Source: Bog-473 sp963850095 (GTDB lineage Bacteria > Actinomycetota > Acidimicrobiia > Acidimicrobiales > RAAP-2). Taken from it: a stretch of DNA of 64,000 bases. The position numbers were made by a program, and so were the translations under genes. Positions 1-9,123 of this stretch are shown piece after piece (the stretch's first letter is position 1; each line of letters starts with the position of its first letter). A model generated the notes under the pieces. That model saw nothing but the letters and a program-made list of their open reading frames with translations. It did not search any database and was not told where the DNA came from. The DNA is taken from contig CAWKJX010000013.1 in assembly GCA_963850095.1 (NCBI GenBank), forward strand, positions 62,001 to 126,000, written 5' to 3'.

Positions 1-1
1 C

Positions 2-808
2 TACGACTCCTACGCCGCCTGCGCCGCCATGGCCGGTGCCGTGCCCCGCCTCGTGCGCCTGCACCCGCCCGACTGGTCCTTCGACCCCGACGAGCTGGCC
101 CGCGCCTGCGCCGGCCCGCGGGCCCGCCTCGTCCTCCTCAACTCGCCGCACAACCCGACCGGCAAGGTGTTCTCCACGGATGAATTGGGGCAGGTGGCCG
201 CCCTGTGCCGGGCCCATGACCTCCTGGCGGTGACCGACGAGGTCTACGAGCACCTCGTCTTCGACGGCAGCCACGTCCCGCTGGCCACCCTGGCCGGCAT
301 GCGCGAGCGCACGCTCACCATCTCCTCGGGCGGCAAGACGTTCTCCTTCACCGGGTGGAAGGTGGGCTGGGCCGCCGGCCCGCCGCCGCTCGTCGCCGCC
401 GTGCGCGCCGTCAAGCAGTTCCTGACCTATGTCAGCCCGGCCCCCTTCCAGCTGGCCATCGCCCACGGGCTCGGTTACGCGCCGGGCACCTTGGCCGCCT
501 TCGCCACCGAGCTGGCGGCCAAGCGCGACCTGCTGTGCGCGGGCCTCGACTCCCTCGGCCACACCGTCTACCGGCCCGCCGCCACCTATTTCGCCACCAC
601 CGACGTGGCTGCGGCGGCCCCGGGCGTCAGCGGGCTCGAGTTCTGTCTGGCCCTGCCCGGGCGCTGCGGCGTCGTGGCCATCCCGAGCTCGGTCTTCTAC
701 GACCCGGCCGACGGGGCGGCCGGCGCCACGCTGGTCCGCTGGGCCTTCGCCAAGCGCGACGCCGTCCTGCGCGACGCGTTGGCCCGCTTAGCATCGTGGG
801 GACCATGA
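2..808 (+). CDS. Class I/II PLP-dependent aminotransferase (5' end outside window)
   Basis: C-terminal 268 residues of a fold-type I aminotransferase; the reading frame is open to the window edge, so the N-terminus is missing. Visible family signatures are the N-S-P-H-N-P-T-G block around base 150 (substrate/PLP contacts), T-D-E-V-Y-E-H around 232, and S-G-G-K-T-F-S-F-T-G-W-K-V-G-W around 330, whose first lysine is the expected Schiff-base residue. The order matches the kynurenine/methionine/aspartate aminotransferase subgroup; the amino acid substrate cannot be told. Its stop overlaps the start of the next gene (ATGA at 805-808), so the two are translationally coupled. Confidence 0.9.
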   Translation, partial: YDSYAACAAMAGAVPRLVRLHPPDWSFDPDELARACAGPRARLVLLNSPHNPTGKVFSTDELGQVAALCRAHDLLAVTDEVYEHLVFDGSHVPLATLAGMRERTLTISSGGKTFSFTGWKVGWAAGPPPLVAAVRAVKQFLTYVSPAPFQLAIAHGLGYAPGTLAAFATELAAKRDLLCAGLDSLGHTVYRPAATYFATTDVAAAAPGVSGLEFCLALPGRCGVVAIPSSVFYDPADGAAGATLVRWAFAKRDAVLRDALARLASWGP

Positions 809-1602
809 GTATCCCCATCACCTGGGTGGACGCCTTCAGTGACGTGCTCGGCGGCGGCAACCCCGCCGCCGTCTGCGTTCTGCACGAGCCCCTCGACGAG
901 GAGCGCCTGCAGGCCCTGGCCTTCGAGCTGGGCATCGCCGAGACGGCCTACCTGACGCCGACCGAGGACCCGGTCGTCTTCGGCCTGCGCTGGTTCTCGC
1001 CCGCCACGGAAATCGACCTGTGCGGTCACGCCACACTGGCCTCGGCGCACGCCCTGCGCCAGGGCGGCACGGTCGACGGATCGTCGCCGCTCACCTTCCA
1101 CACCCGCAGCGGCGCGCTGCACGCCTCCTTCGACGGCGATCGCATCGTCCTCGACTTCCCGGCCGACCCCGTGCGCCCCGCTCCGCTGCCCGAACCCCTG
1201 AAGAACGAGTGGCCCGACGCCGTCGAGGCGTGCGGCGAGAGCACCAACTTCCTCTTCGTCGTCGTGGCCTCGGCCGAGGTGGTGCGCACCTATGTGCCCG
1301 ACCTGGCCGCCATCGCGTCGGCCGGCACCAAGACGCTGCTGCTCACCGCGGCGGCCGACGAGGGGTCGGGCGCCGACTACGTGCTCCGCGTCTTCGGTCC
1401 CAACGTCGGTATCTCCGAGGACCCGGCCACCGGGTCGGCCCAGTGCGCCGCCGGCCCCTACTGGGCCGACCGCCTGGGCCGGAACCCCCTGGTGGCCCGC
1501 CAGCTCTCGGCCCGCGGCGCCCTCCTCTTCGTGCGGGCGGACGGGGACCGGGTCGGCATCGCCGGCCACGCAACCTCCGTGCTCGCCGGCCACCTGTGCT
1601 AA
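805..1602 (+). CDS. PhzF-family isomerase/epimerase
   Basis: 265-residue protein of the PhzF/diaminopimelate-epimerase-like fold. The N-terminus has the family pattern V-D-A-F ... G-G-N-P-A-A-V, the probable catalytic glutamate lies in G-I-A-E-T-A (about residue 46), and the second half has the paired motif E-D-P-A-T-G-S-A. Members isomerise small metabolites by suprafacial proton shifts; most, including this one, have no assigned substrate. ATG 805 overlaps the aminotransferase stop by four bases. A longer upstream reading is open in this frame but is only the shadow of the aminotransferase. Confidence 0.9.
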   Translation: MSIPITWVDAFSDVLGGGNPAAVCVLHEPLDEERLQALAFELGIAETAYLTPTEDPVVFGLRWFSPATEIDLCGHATLASAHALRQGGTVDGSSPLTFHTRSGALHASFDGDRIVLDFPADPVRPAPLPEPLKNEWPDAVEACGESTNFLFVVVASAEVVRTYVPDLAAIASAGTKTLLLTAAADEGSGADYVLRVFGPNVGISEDPATGSAQCAAGPYWADRLGRNPLVARQLSARGALLFVRADGDRVGIAGHATSVLAGHLC

Positions 1603-1613
1603 CCAGGGCCATC

Positions 1614-2153
1614 ATGGGCGCCACCACGGCGGACCTGCGGGCACTCGTCGAGTCGCACGAGCCGTCGTCGCCGCGCGAGGTGGCGGCCCGGGAGCGCTTC
1701 CTGGCCGAGCTCGGCCGCCTGGCCCGGCCCTGTGACGAGGACGCCGACCCGACCCACGTCACCGCCTCGGGGATCGTGGTCGGCCGGCGCGGCACGGTCC
1801 TGCATCTCCACAAGCGACTGGGCATCTGGATGCAGCCCGGCGGCCACATCGACGCGGGCGAGACCCCGGCCACGGCGGCCCGGCGCGAGGCGACCGAAGA
1901 GCTCGGCCTGGCCGTCGAGCACCCCGCCGGCGGCCCGCAGCTCATCCACATCGACGTGCACGAGGCCGCCCTGGGCCACACCCATCTCGACCTGCGCTAC
2001 TTCCTGCTCGGTTCCGACGCCGACCCCGATCCGCCGCCGGGGGAGAGCCCCGACGCGCGCTGGTGCGGCTGGGACGAGGCGATGGCCATGGCCGACGCCG
2101 CCCTGGTCGACGCGCTGCCACTGGCCCGAGCGGCCTACGAGGCGCAGGCATGA
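1614..2153 (+). CDS. Nudix hydrolase
   Basis: 179 residues with a complete Nudix box (G-x5-E-x7-R-E-x2-E-E-x-G, bases about 1842-1910), the Mg2+-binding loop-helix that hydrolyses nucleoside diphosphates linked to another moiety. The P-G-G-H-I-D-A-G-E form is common in actinobacterial Nudix enzymes of unknown substrate. ATG 1614 is the first start after the upstream stop; its stop overlaps the next start (ATGA, 2150-2153). Confidence 0.92.
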   Translation: MGATTADLRALVESHEPSSPREVAARERFLAELGRLARPCDEDADPTHVTASGIVVGRRGTVLHLHKRLGIWMQPGGHIDAGETPATAARREATEELGLAVEHPAGGPQLIHIDVHEAALGHTHLDLRYFLLGSDADPDPPPGESPDARWCGWDEAMAMADAALVDALPLARAAYEAQA

Positions 2154-2869
2154 GTGACACGCTCGACCACTTGCTGGCCGTCCAGGACTACGACACCGCC
2201 ATGACCCAGCTGCAGCACCGGCGCGACGCGTTGGCCGCCACGTCGGGCCTTGCCGCGGTCGAGGCGCAGCTGGCCGCGCTCGAGACCGAGCGGGCGGACG
2301 CGGCCGTCCGACGCGCCGCCCTGAGCGACATTCAGAAGGAGCTCGAGGAGCAGATCGCCGGCATCACGCAGCGGCGTAGCTCCCTGGAGCAACATCTGTA
2401 TGCGACGACGAGCTCGTCGGGCCGTGATCTCCAGGCCATGAACGAAGAGGTGAAGCACCTGACCGATCGCCGAGCCGAGCTCGAGGAGCTCGAGCTGGTG
2501 GCCATGCTCGACCAGGACCCCATCGACGCCGAGCTGGCGGCATTGGGCGAGCGACGGGCGCCGCTCGAAGCCCAGGCCGAGGAGCTGCGGGCCCAGATCG
2601 CCGCCGAGGCGGCGGAAATCGACGCCCAGCTGGCCTCGGCCGCCCAGGCCCGCACCGCCGAGGCCGCGCTCCTCCCGACGGCCCTGTCGGACCGCTACGA
2701 AATCCTGCGGTCGCGCCTCAAGGGCACCGGCGCGGCGCGGCTGATCAAGAACCGTTGCGACGGCTGCCACCTCGAACTGTCCTCGGTCGAGGTGGAGAGG
2801 ATCCGCGCCAACCCGAGCGGCGAGGTGGCCACCTGCGAGCAGTGCGGCCGCATCCTCGTCCCGGCCTGA
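2150..2869 (+). CDS. C4-type zinc-ribbon coiled-coil protein (zf-RING_7 family)
   Basis: 239-residue protein: a long charged, Ala/Glu/Leu-rich coiled coil (about residues 10-185) followed by a C-terminal zinc ribbon with two cysteine pairs, C-D-G-C and C-E-Q-C, about 30 residues apart. This architecture belongs to the widespread actinobacterial family often encoded beside an RNase H/phosphatase gene; here a histidine phosphatase follows 10 bases downstream. A nucleic-acid-binding role is proposed for the family, not proven. ATG 2150 overlaps the Nudix stop. Confidence 0.9.
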   Translation: MSDTLDHLLAVQDYDTAMTQLQHRRDALAATSGLAAVEAQLAALETERADAAVRRAALSDIQKELEEQIAGITQRRSSLEQHLYATTSSSGRDLQAMNEEVKHLTDRRAELEELELVAMLDQDPIDAELAALGERRAPLEAQAEELRAQIAAEAAEIDAQLASAAQARTAEAALLPTALSDRYEILRSRLKGTGAARLIKNRCDGCHLELSSVEVERIRANPSGEVATCEQCGRILVPA

Positions 2870-2879
2870 CGCGCCGGCC

Positions 2880-3476
2880 GTGCTGATCCTGGTGCGCCAC
2901 GGCGAGTCGGTGGCCAACGCGCAGGGCCTCCTGCTCGGTCGGACCGACGCCGAGCTGACCGAAAAGGGCCGCGTGCAGGCGTCCTCGGTCAGGTCGCTGC
3001 TGAGCGACCCGGTGGCCGAGGTGCGGACGAGCCCACTGGCGCGGGCACGCGACACGGCCGATCTGCTCGACCTGGGAACGCCCGTCGTCGACGACCGTTG
3101 GATAGAGGTGGACTACGGCGAGTTCGAGTGCCAGCCGCTGGGTGGCATCCCGGCCTCGGTCTGGCAGCAGTGGCGCAGCAACCCCGACTTCCGGCCCGAG
3201 GGCGGCGAGTCGCTGGCCGAGGTGGACGAGCGCATCACCGCCGTCTGCACGGAGCTGTTCGCCCGGGACGGCGCCGGGGCGCGCCGGCCCGAGGGCGACG
3301 TGGTGGTGGTGAGCCACGTGACGCCGATCAAGGCGGCCGTGGCCTGGGCTCTCGGGACGCCCGACCTGTACTGGCGGCTCCACCTGCGCACGGCCTCGGT
3401 CACCCGCATCGGCTGGAACCGCGACGCCCCCATCCTCCACGGGTTCAACGAGGTGGTGGTTGGCGCCCCACGCTGA
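2880..3476 (+). CDS. Histidine phosphatase / phosphoglycerate mutase-like protein (MSMEG_4193 type)
   Basis: 198 residues beginning at GTG 2880 with the catalytic R-H-G-E-S motif at residues 6-10 and a second active-site histidine in V-V-S-H-V-T-P-I-K. These are the two-histidine signatures of the histidine phosphatase superfamily. The length and the S-H-V-T-P-I-K-A variant resemble the MSMEG_4193 subfamily of Actinobacteria. Substrate unknown. It follows the zinc-ribbon gene by 10 bases and probably shares its transcript. Confidence 0.9.
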   Translation: MLILVRHGESVANAQGLLLGRTDAELTEKGRVQASSVRSLLSDPVAEVRTSPLARARDTADLLDLGTPVVDDRWIEVDYGEFECQPLGGIPASVWQQWRSNPDFRPEGGESLAEVDERITAVCTELFARDGAGARRPEGDVVVVSHVTPIKAAVAWALGTPDLYWRLHLRTASVTRIGWNRDAPILHGFNEVVVGAPR

Positions 3477-3496
3477 GGGGGCGCCACAATCGGTCG

Positions 3497-4144
3497 GTGC
3501 CCGACCAAGCCCCGACCCTCGCTGCGCTCCGCCCCCCGCCCGGATCGGACGAGGACCCGGTCCACCGCCGTGTCATCTCCATCGACGTGTTCTTACGGGG
3601 CGACCACTTCGCCGTCATCGGGACGCTGCACGACCAACGCCCCTGGGCGGGCGGTGAGCTCGGGCCGCGCGACCTCCACTTCATGGAGCTGGGCGTCGTG
3701 GTCCGCCGCGCCGACCTGATGATCGTCGACGCCGAGGTGGACATGCGGACCTACCCGCACGCCGAGTGCACCGACATCGAGGCCAGTTTCCGCGACCTCG
3801 TCGGGCTTTCCGTGGGCCGCGGCTACACCAGCGCCGTCCAGGAGCGCTTCGGGCGCCAGCGCGGGTGCAGCCATGTCGAGTTCCTGGCCCGGGCCGTCGG
3901 CCCCGTGGTGGTGCAGGGCGTGACCTCGTCGGGCGCCTGGGAGGTCGAGAAGGGGAGTGGGGAGCACCCCATGCGTGAGGGCGGGTTCGGCTTCCTGGCC
4001 GACACGTGCCACATATGGACGCAGGACGGTCCGGGCCCGCAGAAGATCTCCCTCGGTTGGCGCCCGGGCCTGTTCGGGGGCTATCCGGCGCCGTCGGCCG
4101 AGGAGATCCGCCGCCGCCTGGCCGACACCGGCGAGGTCGGCTGA
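3497..4144 (+). CDS. DUF2889 domain protein
   Basis: 215-residue protein resembling the DUF2889 family: a central D-M-R-T-Y-P-H-x-E-C segment, then G-L-S-V-G-x-G-Y and a R-G-C-S-H-V-E-F-L stretch conserved in that family. Function unknown. GTG 3497 is chosen because a -10-like CACAAT (3485-3490) lies six bases upstream with no ribosome-binding site, compatible with a leaderless transcript; it could equally be the last gene of the upstream operon (20-base gap). Confidence 0.75.
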   Translation: MPDQAPTLAALRPPPGSDEDPVHRRVISIDVFLRGDHFAVIGTLHDQRPWAGGELGPRDLHFMELGVVVRRADLMIVDAEVDMRTYPHAECTDIEASFRDLVGLSVGRGYTSAVQERFGRQRGCSHVEFLARAVGPVVVQGVTSSGAWEVEKGSGEHPMREGGFGFLADTCHIWTQDGPGPQKISLGWRPGLFGGYPAPSAEEIRRRLADTGEVG

Positions 4145-4331
4145 CGGCCCGAGACGACGAGGGGCGGAAAGGCCGGACGGAACGGCGGAACAGAAATCGG
4201 CCTTGCTGTTGATGCCGGTGGGCTGTCGTCAATACACTCGAATTGGGCGGGTCAAAGAGGTGCCCTCGGAGGTTGTCGACACAGGCAGCTTCTGCCCGGA
4301 CTGACATCGACTTCGTCTGGGAGGTCTCTCG

Positions 4332-4682
4332 ATGACCCTCGTCGTACGACGGCACGTACGGCTCGCCCCCGAAATCCACAGCGTGGCCGACCACGCCACG
4401 GTCACGCTCCTGGGAGACCTCGACGCTTCCACGGCCGCGTTGCTCTACGAGCAGTTTGCCGCGTTGACCAGAGAGGGGGTCAAGCACGTCGCCCTCGATC
4501 TGGAAGGACTTACCTTCATGGATTCGACGGGTCTGTCCGTGGTCATCGCCGAGCACAAGCGCGCCACGTCGCTCGGGGGGGAGTTGATCATCTACTCGCC
4601 CCAGGAGGCCGTCCGGAAGCTCTTCGAAATCACCGGCCTCATGGAGGTTCTCGACGTGCTGCCGAAGAACCGCCCCTCCTGA
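4332..4682 (+). CDS. STAS-domain anti-sigma factor antagonist
   Basis: 116 residues forming a single STAS domain, with G-D-L-D-A-S-T in strand/loop 2 and the phosphorylatable serine in F-M-D-S-T-G-L. Such proteins bind a cognate serine kinase/anti-sigma factor and release a stress sigma factor when unphosphorylated. A GGGAGG ribosome-binding site precedes ATG 4332. No kinase partner lies next to it. The convergent neighbour (GAF-ANTAR) is also a stress-type regulator. Confidence 0.92.
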   Translation: MTLVVRRHVRLAPEIHSVADHATVTLLGDLDASTAALLYEQFAALTREGVKHVALDLEGLTFMDSTGLSVVIAEHKRATSLGGELIIYSPQEAVRKLFEITGLMEVLDVLPKNRPS

Positions 4683-4703
4683 ACACGGCCGCCGGGGAGC
4701 CCG

Positions 4704-5441
4704 CTACGCCTGCTCGTTGCGCCCACGCGTGGACTGGACGATCTCCTCGGCCAGATCGAAGACCTTGCGGTTGGAGCGTTGCGACGCCCGCCGCAGCGAG
4801 TCGAACGCCTCGTCGGCGGTCGCACCGGTGCGCTCCATGAGAATGCCCTTGGCCTGATCGATGACGCCGCGGGTCGTCAGTGCGATCTCGAGGTTGCGCC
4901 GTGCTTCCTCCTTGCGCCAATACCCCTGGGCGTGGGTCAACGTGATGGCGGCGTGGGTGGCGAATGCCTGCCCCACCCGCTCGTCCGCCTGGTCGAAGGC
5001 GGCCTCCTGCTCGGAGTAGAGGTTGAGCGCACCCAAGCCGTCGTGATGGACGACGAGGGGGTACGACAGAACGGAACGGATGCCCGCCGATCGGGCCATA
5101 CGCATGAACTCGGGCCAGCGCCGGTCCGACTCGGTGGAGTCCACTCGGTTGACGACCTGGTTCCGGTACGAATGCAGGCAGGGCCCGCCCTCCGCCTCGT
5201 ACTGGTACGCGTCGATGCGCTGCGCCAGTTCGCTGGTCGCCGCCACGGTGTGGGGGCCGGTCTGGTCGAGCAGGGTCACCCCGGCCATGGAACACCTCTC
5301 GAGCGCGGCGCAGGCCAGCTGGACGATTTGCTGCAACGCCGAGTCGACCACCCTTTCGAGTGTCGATTCCAGCGATTGTGAGACCGCGGTCGGCATGGAG
5401 CCGTCCAGCTCTCTCTCGACCTCAGATGTATCCGATGACAC
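4704..5441 (-). CDS. GAF and ANTAR domain RNA-binding antitermination regulator
   Basis: About 245 residues. The N-terminal two thirds is a GAF sensor domain (A-G-V-T-L-L, G-P-C-L, R-S-V-L-S-Y-P-L); the C-terminus is an ANTAR helical domain (V-I-D-Q-A-K-G-I-L-M-E-R ... A-F-D-x-L-R-x-A-S-Q). ANTAR proteins bind paired RNA hairpins and prevent transcription termination; the GAF domain presumably senses a ligand. I prefer GTG at 5441 because GGGAGG lies five bases upstream; alternative in-frame starts are at 5492 (ATG) and 5507 (GTG). Convergent with the STAS gene, 21 bases apart. Confidence 0.9.
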   Translation of the reverse strand: MSSDTSEVERELDGSMPTAVSQSLESTLERVVDSALQQIVQLACAALERCSMAGVTLLDQTGPHTVAATSELAQRIDAYQYEAEGGPCLHSYRNQVVNRVDSTESDRRWPEFMRMARSAGIRSVLSYPLVVHHDGLGALNLYSEQEAAFDQADERVGQAFATHAAITLTHAQGYWRKEEARRNLEIALTTRGVIDQAKGILMERTGATADEAFDSLRRASQRSNRKVFDLAEEIVQSTRGRNEQA

Positions 5442-5633
5442 CGTGTCCTCCCGGGCCGTTGCACCCTCCGCATCCCTACCCGAATTGCCCATGCGGTATG
5501 CAGCCACCGTTGCCCACCAGCGGGTGCGCCTGATTACTCCGTGGAGGTCGGGGTATCGACCACGTCAGGTGAGCGGAACCGGCTACTAGCGAAACAACGG
5601 TGTCCCCCGCGCCGGCGACCGGTCGTGGTGGTG

Positions 5634-5893
5634 ATGTTCGGGCCCGTTCGATCCGATGTTCACCCGGTTCTCTATTCGGCTCGGGTCCGGTCGGGACTGT
5701 CGGTGGCGGATCTGTGGACCGAGTGTCTCGCGCTGGGAGTCAACGCGTCGATGGATCAGCTCGAGCCGTCCTGAACGGCACACGGAGCCCGAGCGCCCGG
5801 GAATACGACCTCATCGCACATTCGCTCAACGAGCGGTTCGTCGATCTCGGCTTCAACCATCTCGTGCCCTACGCCGAGGACGTCGGCTTCTGA
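5634..5893 (+). pseudogene. Small actinobacterial hypothetical protein, frameshifted
   Basis: Two overlapping frames join into one small protein of about 85 residues. The first half (ATG 5634 to about 5765) reads R-S-G-L-S-V-A-D-L-W-T-E-C-L-A-L-G; the second half (to the stop at 5893) reads R-E-Y-D-L-I-A-H-S-L-N-E-R-F and ends V-P-Y-A-E-D. The whole resembles a short protein recurrent in Acidimicrobiia-like genomes (A-D-L-W ... A-L-N-E-R-F ... P-Y-A-x-E), as far as I recall. Restoring one missing G at about 5765 fuses the halves. Function unknown; the shift may be a sequencing indel. Confidence 0.5.
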
Positions 5894-5999
5894 GCTCCCG
5901 GGGCGGGCCACGACGTCGCCGCGCTGGCACGGCGGGGCGGCTGTCCGTCGGTCCACTCGTCCCGAAGGTGGCCCAACTCGGGCCGAGCCGCCGGTGGTC

Positions 6000-6768
6000 T
6001 CAGAAGAGCGCGCCGACCGGTGCCGCGTTCCCCGACCCCGGCGACGAGAGCGCCTCGGCGCACGTGGCGGCCAGCAGGCGCGCCATGACGCGCCGAGCCG
6101 CCCGCACCTGCAGTCCCGACGTGCGACGCATGCGATCCCAGGCCTCCCACGAGGTGGCGGTGTCCATCGCGTCGAGGTACTCGTTGCGGACATTGTCGGC
6201 CAGCGGGCCGAGCTCGGGAGCAAAGGTGGACTTGATGTTCTCGAGGAGCAGCGCGTCGGCGAGGTAGACGACATCACTCACCCCGGGCGACGTGGAGAGG
6301 CGGGGCACCATGGCGCGGCGTACCGGCGTGACCTCTTCGTACAGAGACGCGCGGTGGGACACCGTGCGCTCGAGGCGTTTGTCCAGAGACAGCCTCGGAC
6401 TCAGATGCGGCATGCCGGACCACTGGCTGCGCAGTTGGAGCGCGGCCACGTAGTGATAGAGATCGTCGAGATCGGAGAAGTGGTGGAACACGAGCCGGAG
6501 GGAGACCCCGGCGCCGCTCCGCCACGGCGCGGGCAGTGGGCTCACTGCCCCCTTCGCGGAGAAGCGCGATGAGCGCGTCCGCGACGCTGCGACGGGTGCG
6601 CTGGCCGCGCGCGACACGGCCGTCGGCGGCCGTTTCGTCGGTCAGCGCGAAGACCGCTTCAAGGTCTGGTAGCGCAAAGCTTTGCTGTGCCAATTCGGCC
6701 TGTGCGAGGTCGAGCCGGACGCCCCCTTCGCCCGCTCCTCCGGCCGCTGCCGTGGAGCTAGGAGTCAC
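6000..6768 (-). CDS. TetR-family transcriptional regulator, frameshifted
   Basis: The N-terminal frame (ATG 6768) carries the first helices of a TetR DNA-binding domain (T-R-R-S-V-A-D-A-L-I-A-L-L). The rest (A-G-V-S-L-R-L-V-F-H-H-F-S-D-L-D-D-L-Y, the HTH and helix 4, plus the ligand-binding domain) is in another frame ending at 6000. One extra C in the GCGGCGCC run near 6510 explains the shift; removing it gives a continuous protein of about 255 residues. No target gene is evident; the upstream 690 bases are non-coding. Either a real null allele or an assembly indel. Confidence 0.7.
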
Positions 6769-7455
6769 TGAAACTCACCTTTCCTGTCTAAGGCGGAAAT
6801 CGTGTGCACGCCGCCGTCTTGCGTGCGGTCGCCAAAATGCACGGATTCATCGTGAATGTACGCCTTGAAATGGCCTAAAATGCCCATTTTTCAAGTTGTT
6901 GTGTCAACGTCTTGACAAACCTGGACCAGGGCCTCGGCGGGCATCAAATGACCACTTCTTCAGGGGGAGCCGAAGGTCACGGGCCGAGGGCCGAAGGTCA
7001 CGGAAGACCGATGGCGTGGCACAAGGGCATGACGCGGTATTCCGGCGGCATGTGGGGCAACGGTGCTCGGCGTGGCGGTGCCGGCGTGTCCTGTTCGTCC
7101 GCTTCGAGCGGACTGGCCGTGCCGTTGGTCGGCGCCCTTCCACGGCCACCGGGCCGAAACCAGCCGTTCGGGCCGCAGCGAACGCGGCTCGGCCAGGCGA
7201 CCGAGTTCTGATTGTGCGCGGCGCCGTAGGCCGGCGAGTCGAAGAAGCGAGTCGACGACGCCGCGTGGCGGCGAAGCAAGCCGTCCGACAGCGACCAGGG
7301 TGACGTCGTCGTGAACATGTCCGTCCGACAACCAGCCGCGCCGCATGGTTCGCGACGTCCTCCTCGTCGATGGCACCAGGGCGGGAGCGCCGATGCCGTT
7401 GCTTCGTGAGCCGCGGTGTCTATCTAACTCCGCGCATGCCGCTGCCTCGTCGGGC
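6769..7455. other. Long intergenic region without a credible gene
   Basis: About 690 bases between the TetR gene and cydC. The first 150 bases are relatively AT-rich and could hold the TetR promoter. The remainder is GC-rich and contains only short unsupported frames. On the minus strand at about 7275-7336 one frame reads D-D-V-T-L-V-A-V, reminiscent of the C-terminus of a PP2C/SpoIIE phosphatase, but nothing else of such a domain is recognisable. No RNA gene seen. Confidence 0.4.
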
Positions 7456-9123
7456 TCACCGCTGCACGGAGGCGACGTGGCCCGCCTCGAGCGCCACCAC
7501 GATGTCACAACGGGCCGCCTCGGCCTCCCGATGCGTAATGACCAGCACACTGCGGTCCCCGGCCGCCACCTCCAGCACGGCGGCCACGAGCCGGTCCGCC
7601 AACGCGGGGTCGAGCCCGCTGGTGGGCTCGTCGAGCACGAGGAGCGGCCCCGGTGCCAGGAGGGCGCGAGCGACCGCCAGTCGGCGCCGCTCCCCGCCCG
7701 AGAGAGCCACCCCGTCCTCGCCGACCGGCGTGTCGAGCCCGGCCGGCAGCGTGGCCACCCAGGCGTCGAGTTGGGCGGCGCACAATGCGGCGGCGATCTC
7801 CTCCGCAGTGGCATCGGGCCGGCCCAGGGTCAGGTTGGACCGCACGCTGCCGGCGAACATCTGGGCCCGCTGGTCGGCCAGGGCGCACGCGGCACGGGCC
7901 ACGGCCTGTGGCAGCCGCTCGACGTCGACGCCTCCGAGCGACAGGGTGCCCTCCTCGAGGGGCCAATAGCGCAGGAGCGCATTGACGAGGCTCGACTTGC
8001 CAGCGCCGCTCGACCCGGTCACCGCCACCCGGCCCGCGGCGGGCAGGCGCAGGCTGACCCCGTCGAGCGCCCTGGGGAGCCCGGGCGCGTACCGCAGCGC
8101 CGCTCCCTCGAACACCACCTCGGGAACGCCGTCGGGCCTCGCCTCGGGCTCGTCGGGATCACGCACGGGGATCGGCACGTCCTCGAGCGCGAAGAGCCGG
8201 TCGGCCGAGGCGCGCACGGCCAGGGAGCGGCCCACGGCCATCGGCACGGTCGGTACGGTCTCGAAGGTGGCCAATGCAGCCAGCGGGAGTACGGCCACCA
8301 TCACCTGCTCGAGGTGGTGGGCGTGGACGGCCGCCACGCCGAGCACCAGCACGGCCACGACGGCGACGGCGACGCAGAGCTGGACGAGCGCGGCGCTGCG
8401 GCGGGCGAGAAGCGCGTGGCGGTGCTCGAGCGCGTCGGCGCGCCCGCCCATCTCTTGGACCGAACGCAGCATGGCCTGGTCGGCTCCGAAGGCCAGCAAC
8501 TCGGGAGCGCCCTCGAGCGCGTCGACCACCTGGGCCTGGAGCTCCCCGGACAGTGCGGCGACCTCGTCATCGCCGCTGCGCCGCCAAGTGAGCAGCGCCG
8601 GCACGGTCAGGGCGACGGCCAACGGGGCGCCCAGGGCCAGCGCGGCCCAGGGCAGGATCAGCCCGACGGCCACCGTGCCGACGACGCCGGCGCCCACCGC
8701 GACCGCCACCGGCAGCAGGGTGCGCAGATAGAGGTCCTGGAGTGCGTCGACGTCGTCGATGGCCCGGGCCAGCAGGTCGCCACTGCGCCAGCCGGCCAGG
8801 GCAGCCGGCACGCGGGGAGCGAGGCGGTCGTAGAGCCACAGGCGCCAGCGCGTCAGGGCACGAAGCGCGGCGTCGTGCCCCACCAGACGCTCCCCGTAGC
8901 GCAGCGGTCCGCGTAAGAACGCCAGCACCTCCACCGCAGCCAGGATCCCCACGAGTGCGTCCAATCCGGGCCGCAACGCCGCCCGTCCGACCACGTAGCC
9001 CGAGCCGGCCAGCAGGCCGATGGTCGCGGCGGCCGAAGCCAGTCCCAAGAGGCCAGAGACGAGCAGCCGCCCGGTGGGCGTGCCCGGCTCGGCCAGAACG
9101 CGGCGCAGCGAGTGCCGGGTCAC
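7456..9123 (-). CDS. cydC: CydC subunit of thiol (cysteine/glutathione) ABC exporter
   Basis: 555 residues: an N-terminal six-helix ABC exporter domain (about 1-300) and a C-terminal ATPase with Walker A G-S-S-G-A-G-K-S-S, signature L-S-G-G-E-R and Walker B L-L-V-L-D-E-P. With the upstream gene it forms the heterodimeric CydDC exporter that moves cysteine/glutathione outward and is needed to assemble cytochrome bd oxidase. GTG 9123 overlaps the CydD stop (GTGA). No cydAB genes lie in the window. The closely related thiol-export family of other Actinobacteria cannot be separated by sight. Confidence 0.88.
   Translation of the reverse strand: MTRHSLRRVLAEPGTPTGRLLVSGLLGLASAAATIGLLAGSGYVVGRAALRPGLDALVGILAAVEVLAFLRGPLRYGERLVGHDAALRALTRWRLWLYDRLAPRVPAALAGWRSGDLLARAIDDVDALQDLYLRTLLPVAVAVGAGVVGTVAVGLILPWAALALGAPLAVALTVPALLTWRRSGDDEVAALSGELQAQVVDALEGAPELLAFGADQAMLRSVQEMGGRADALEHRHALLARRSAALVQLCVAVAVVAVLVLGVAAVHAHHLEQVMVAVLPLAALATFETVPTVPMAVGRSLAVRASADRLFALEDVPIPVRDPDEPEARPDGVPEVVFEGAALRYAPGLPRALDGVSLRLPAAGRVAVTGSSGAGKSSLVNALLRYWPLEEGTLSLGGVDVERLPQAVARAACALADQRAQMFAGSVRSNLTLGRPDATAEEIAAALCAAQLDAWVATLPAGLDTPVGEDGVALSGGERRRLAVARALLAPGPLLVLDEPTSGLDPALADRLVAAVLEVAAGDRSVLVITHREAEAARCDIVVALEAGHVASVQR

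Noticed and set aside
7275..7336. Possible PP2C/SpoIIE phosphatase C-terminus on the minus strand
   Set aside because: Only D-D-V-T-L-V-A-V matches; no metal-binding motifs and no upstream domain, so it may be chance.
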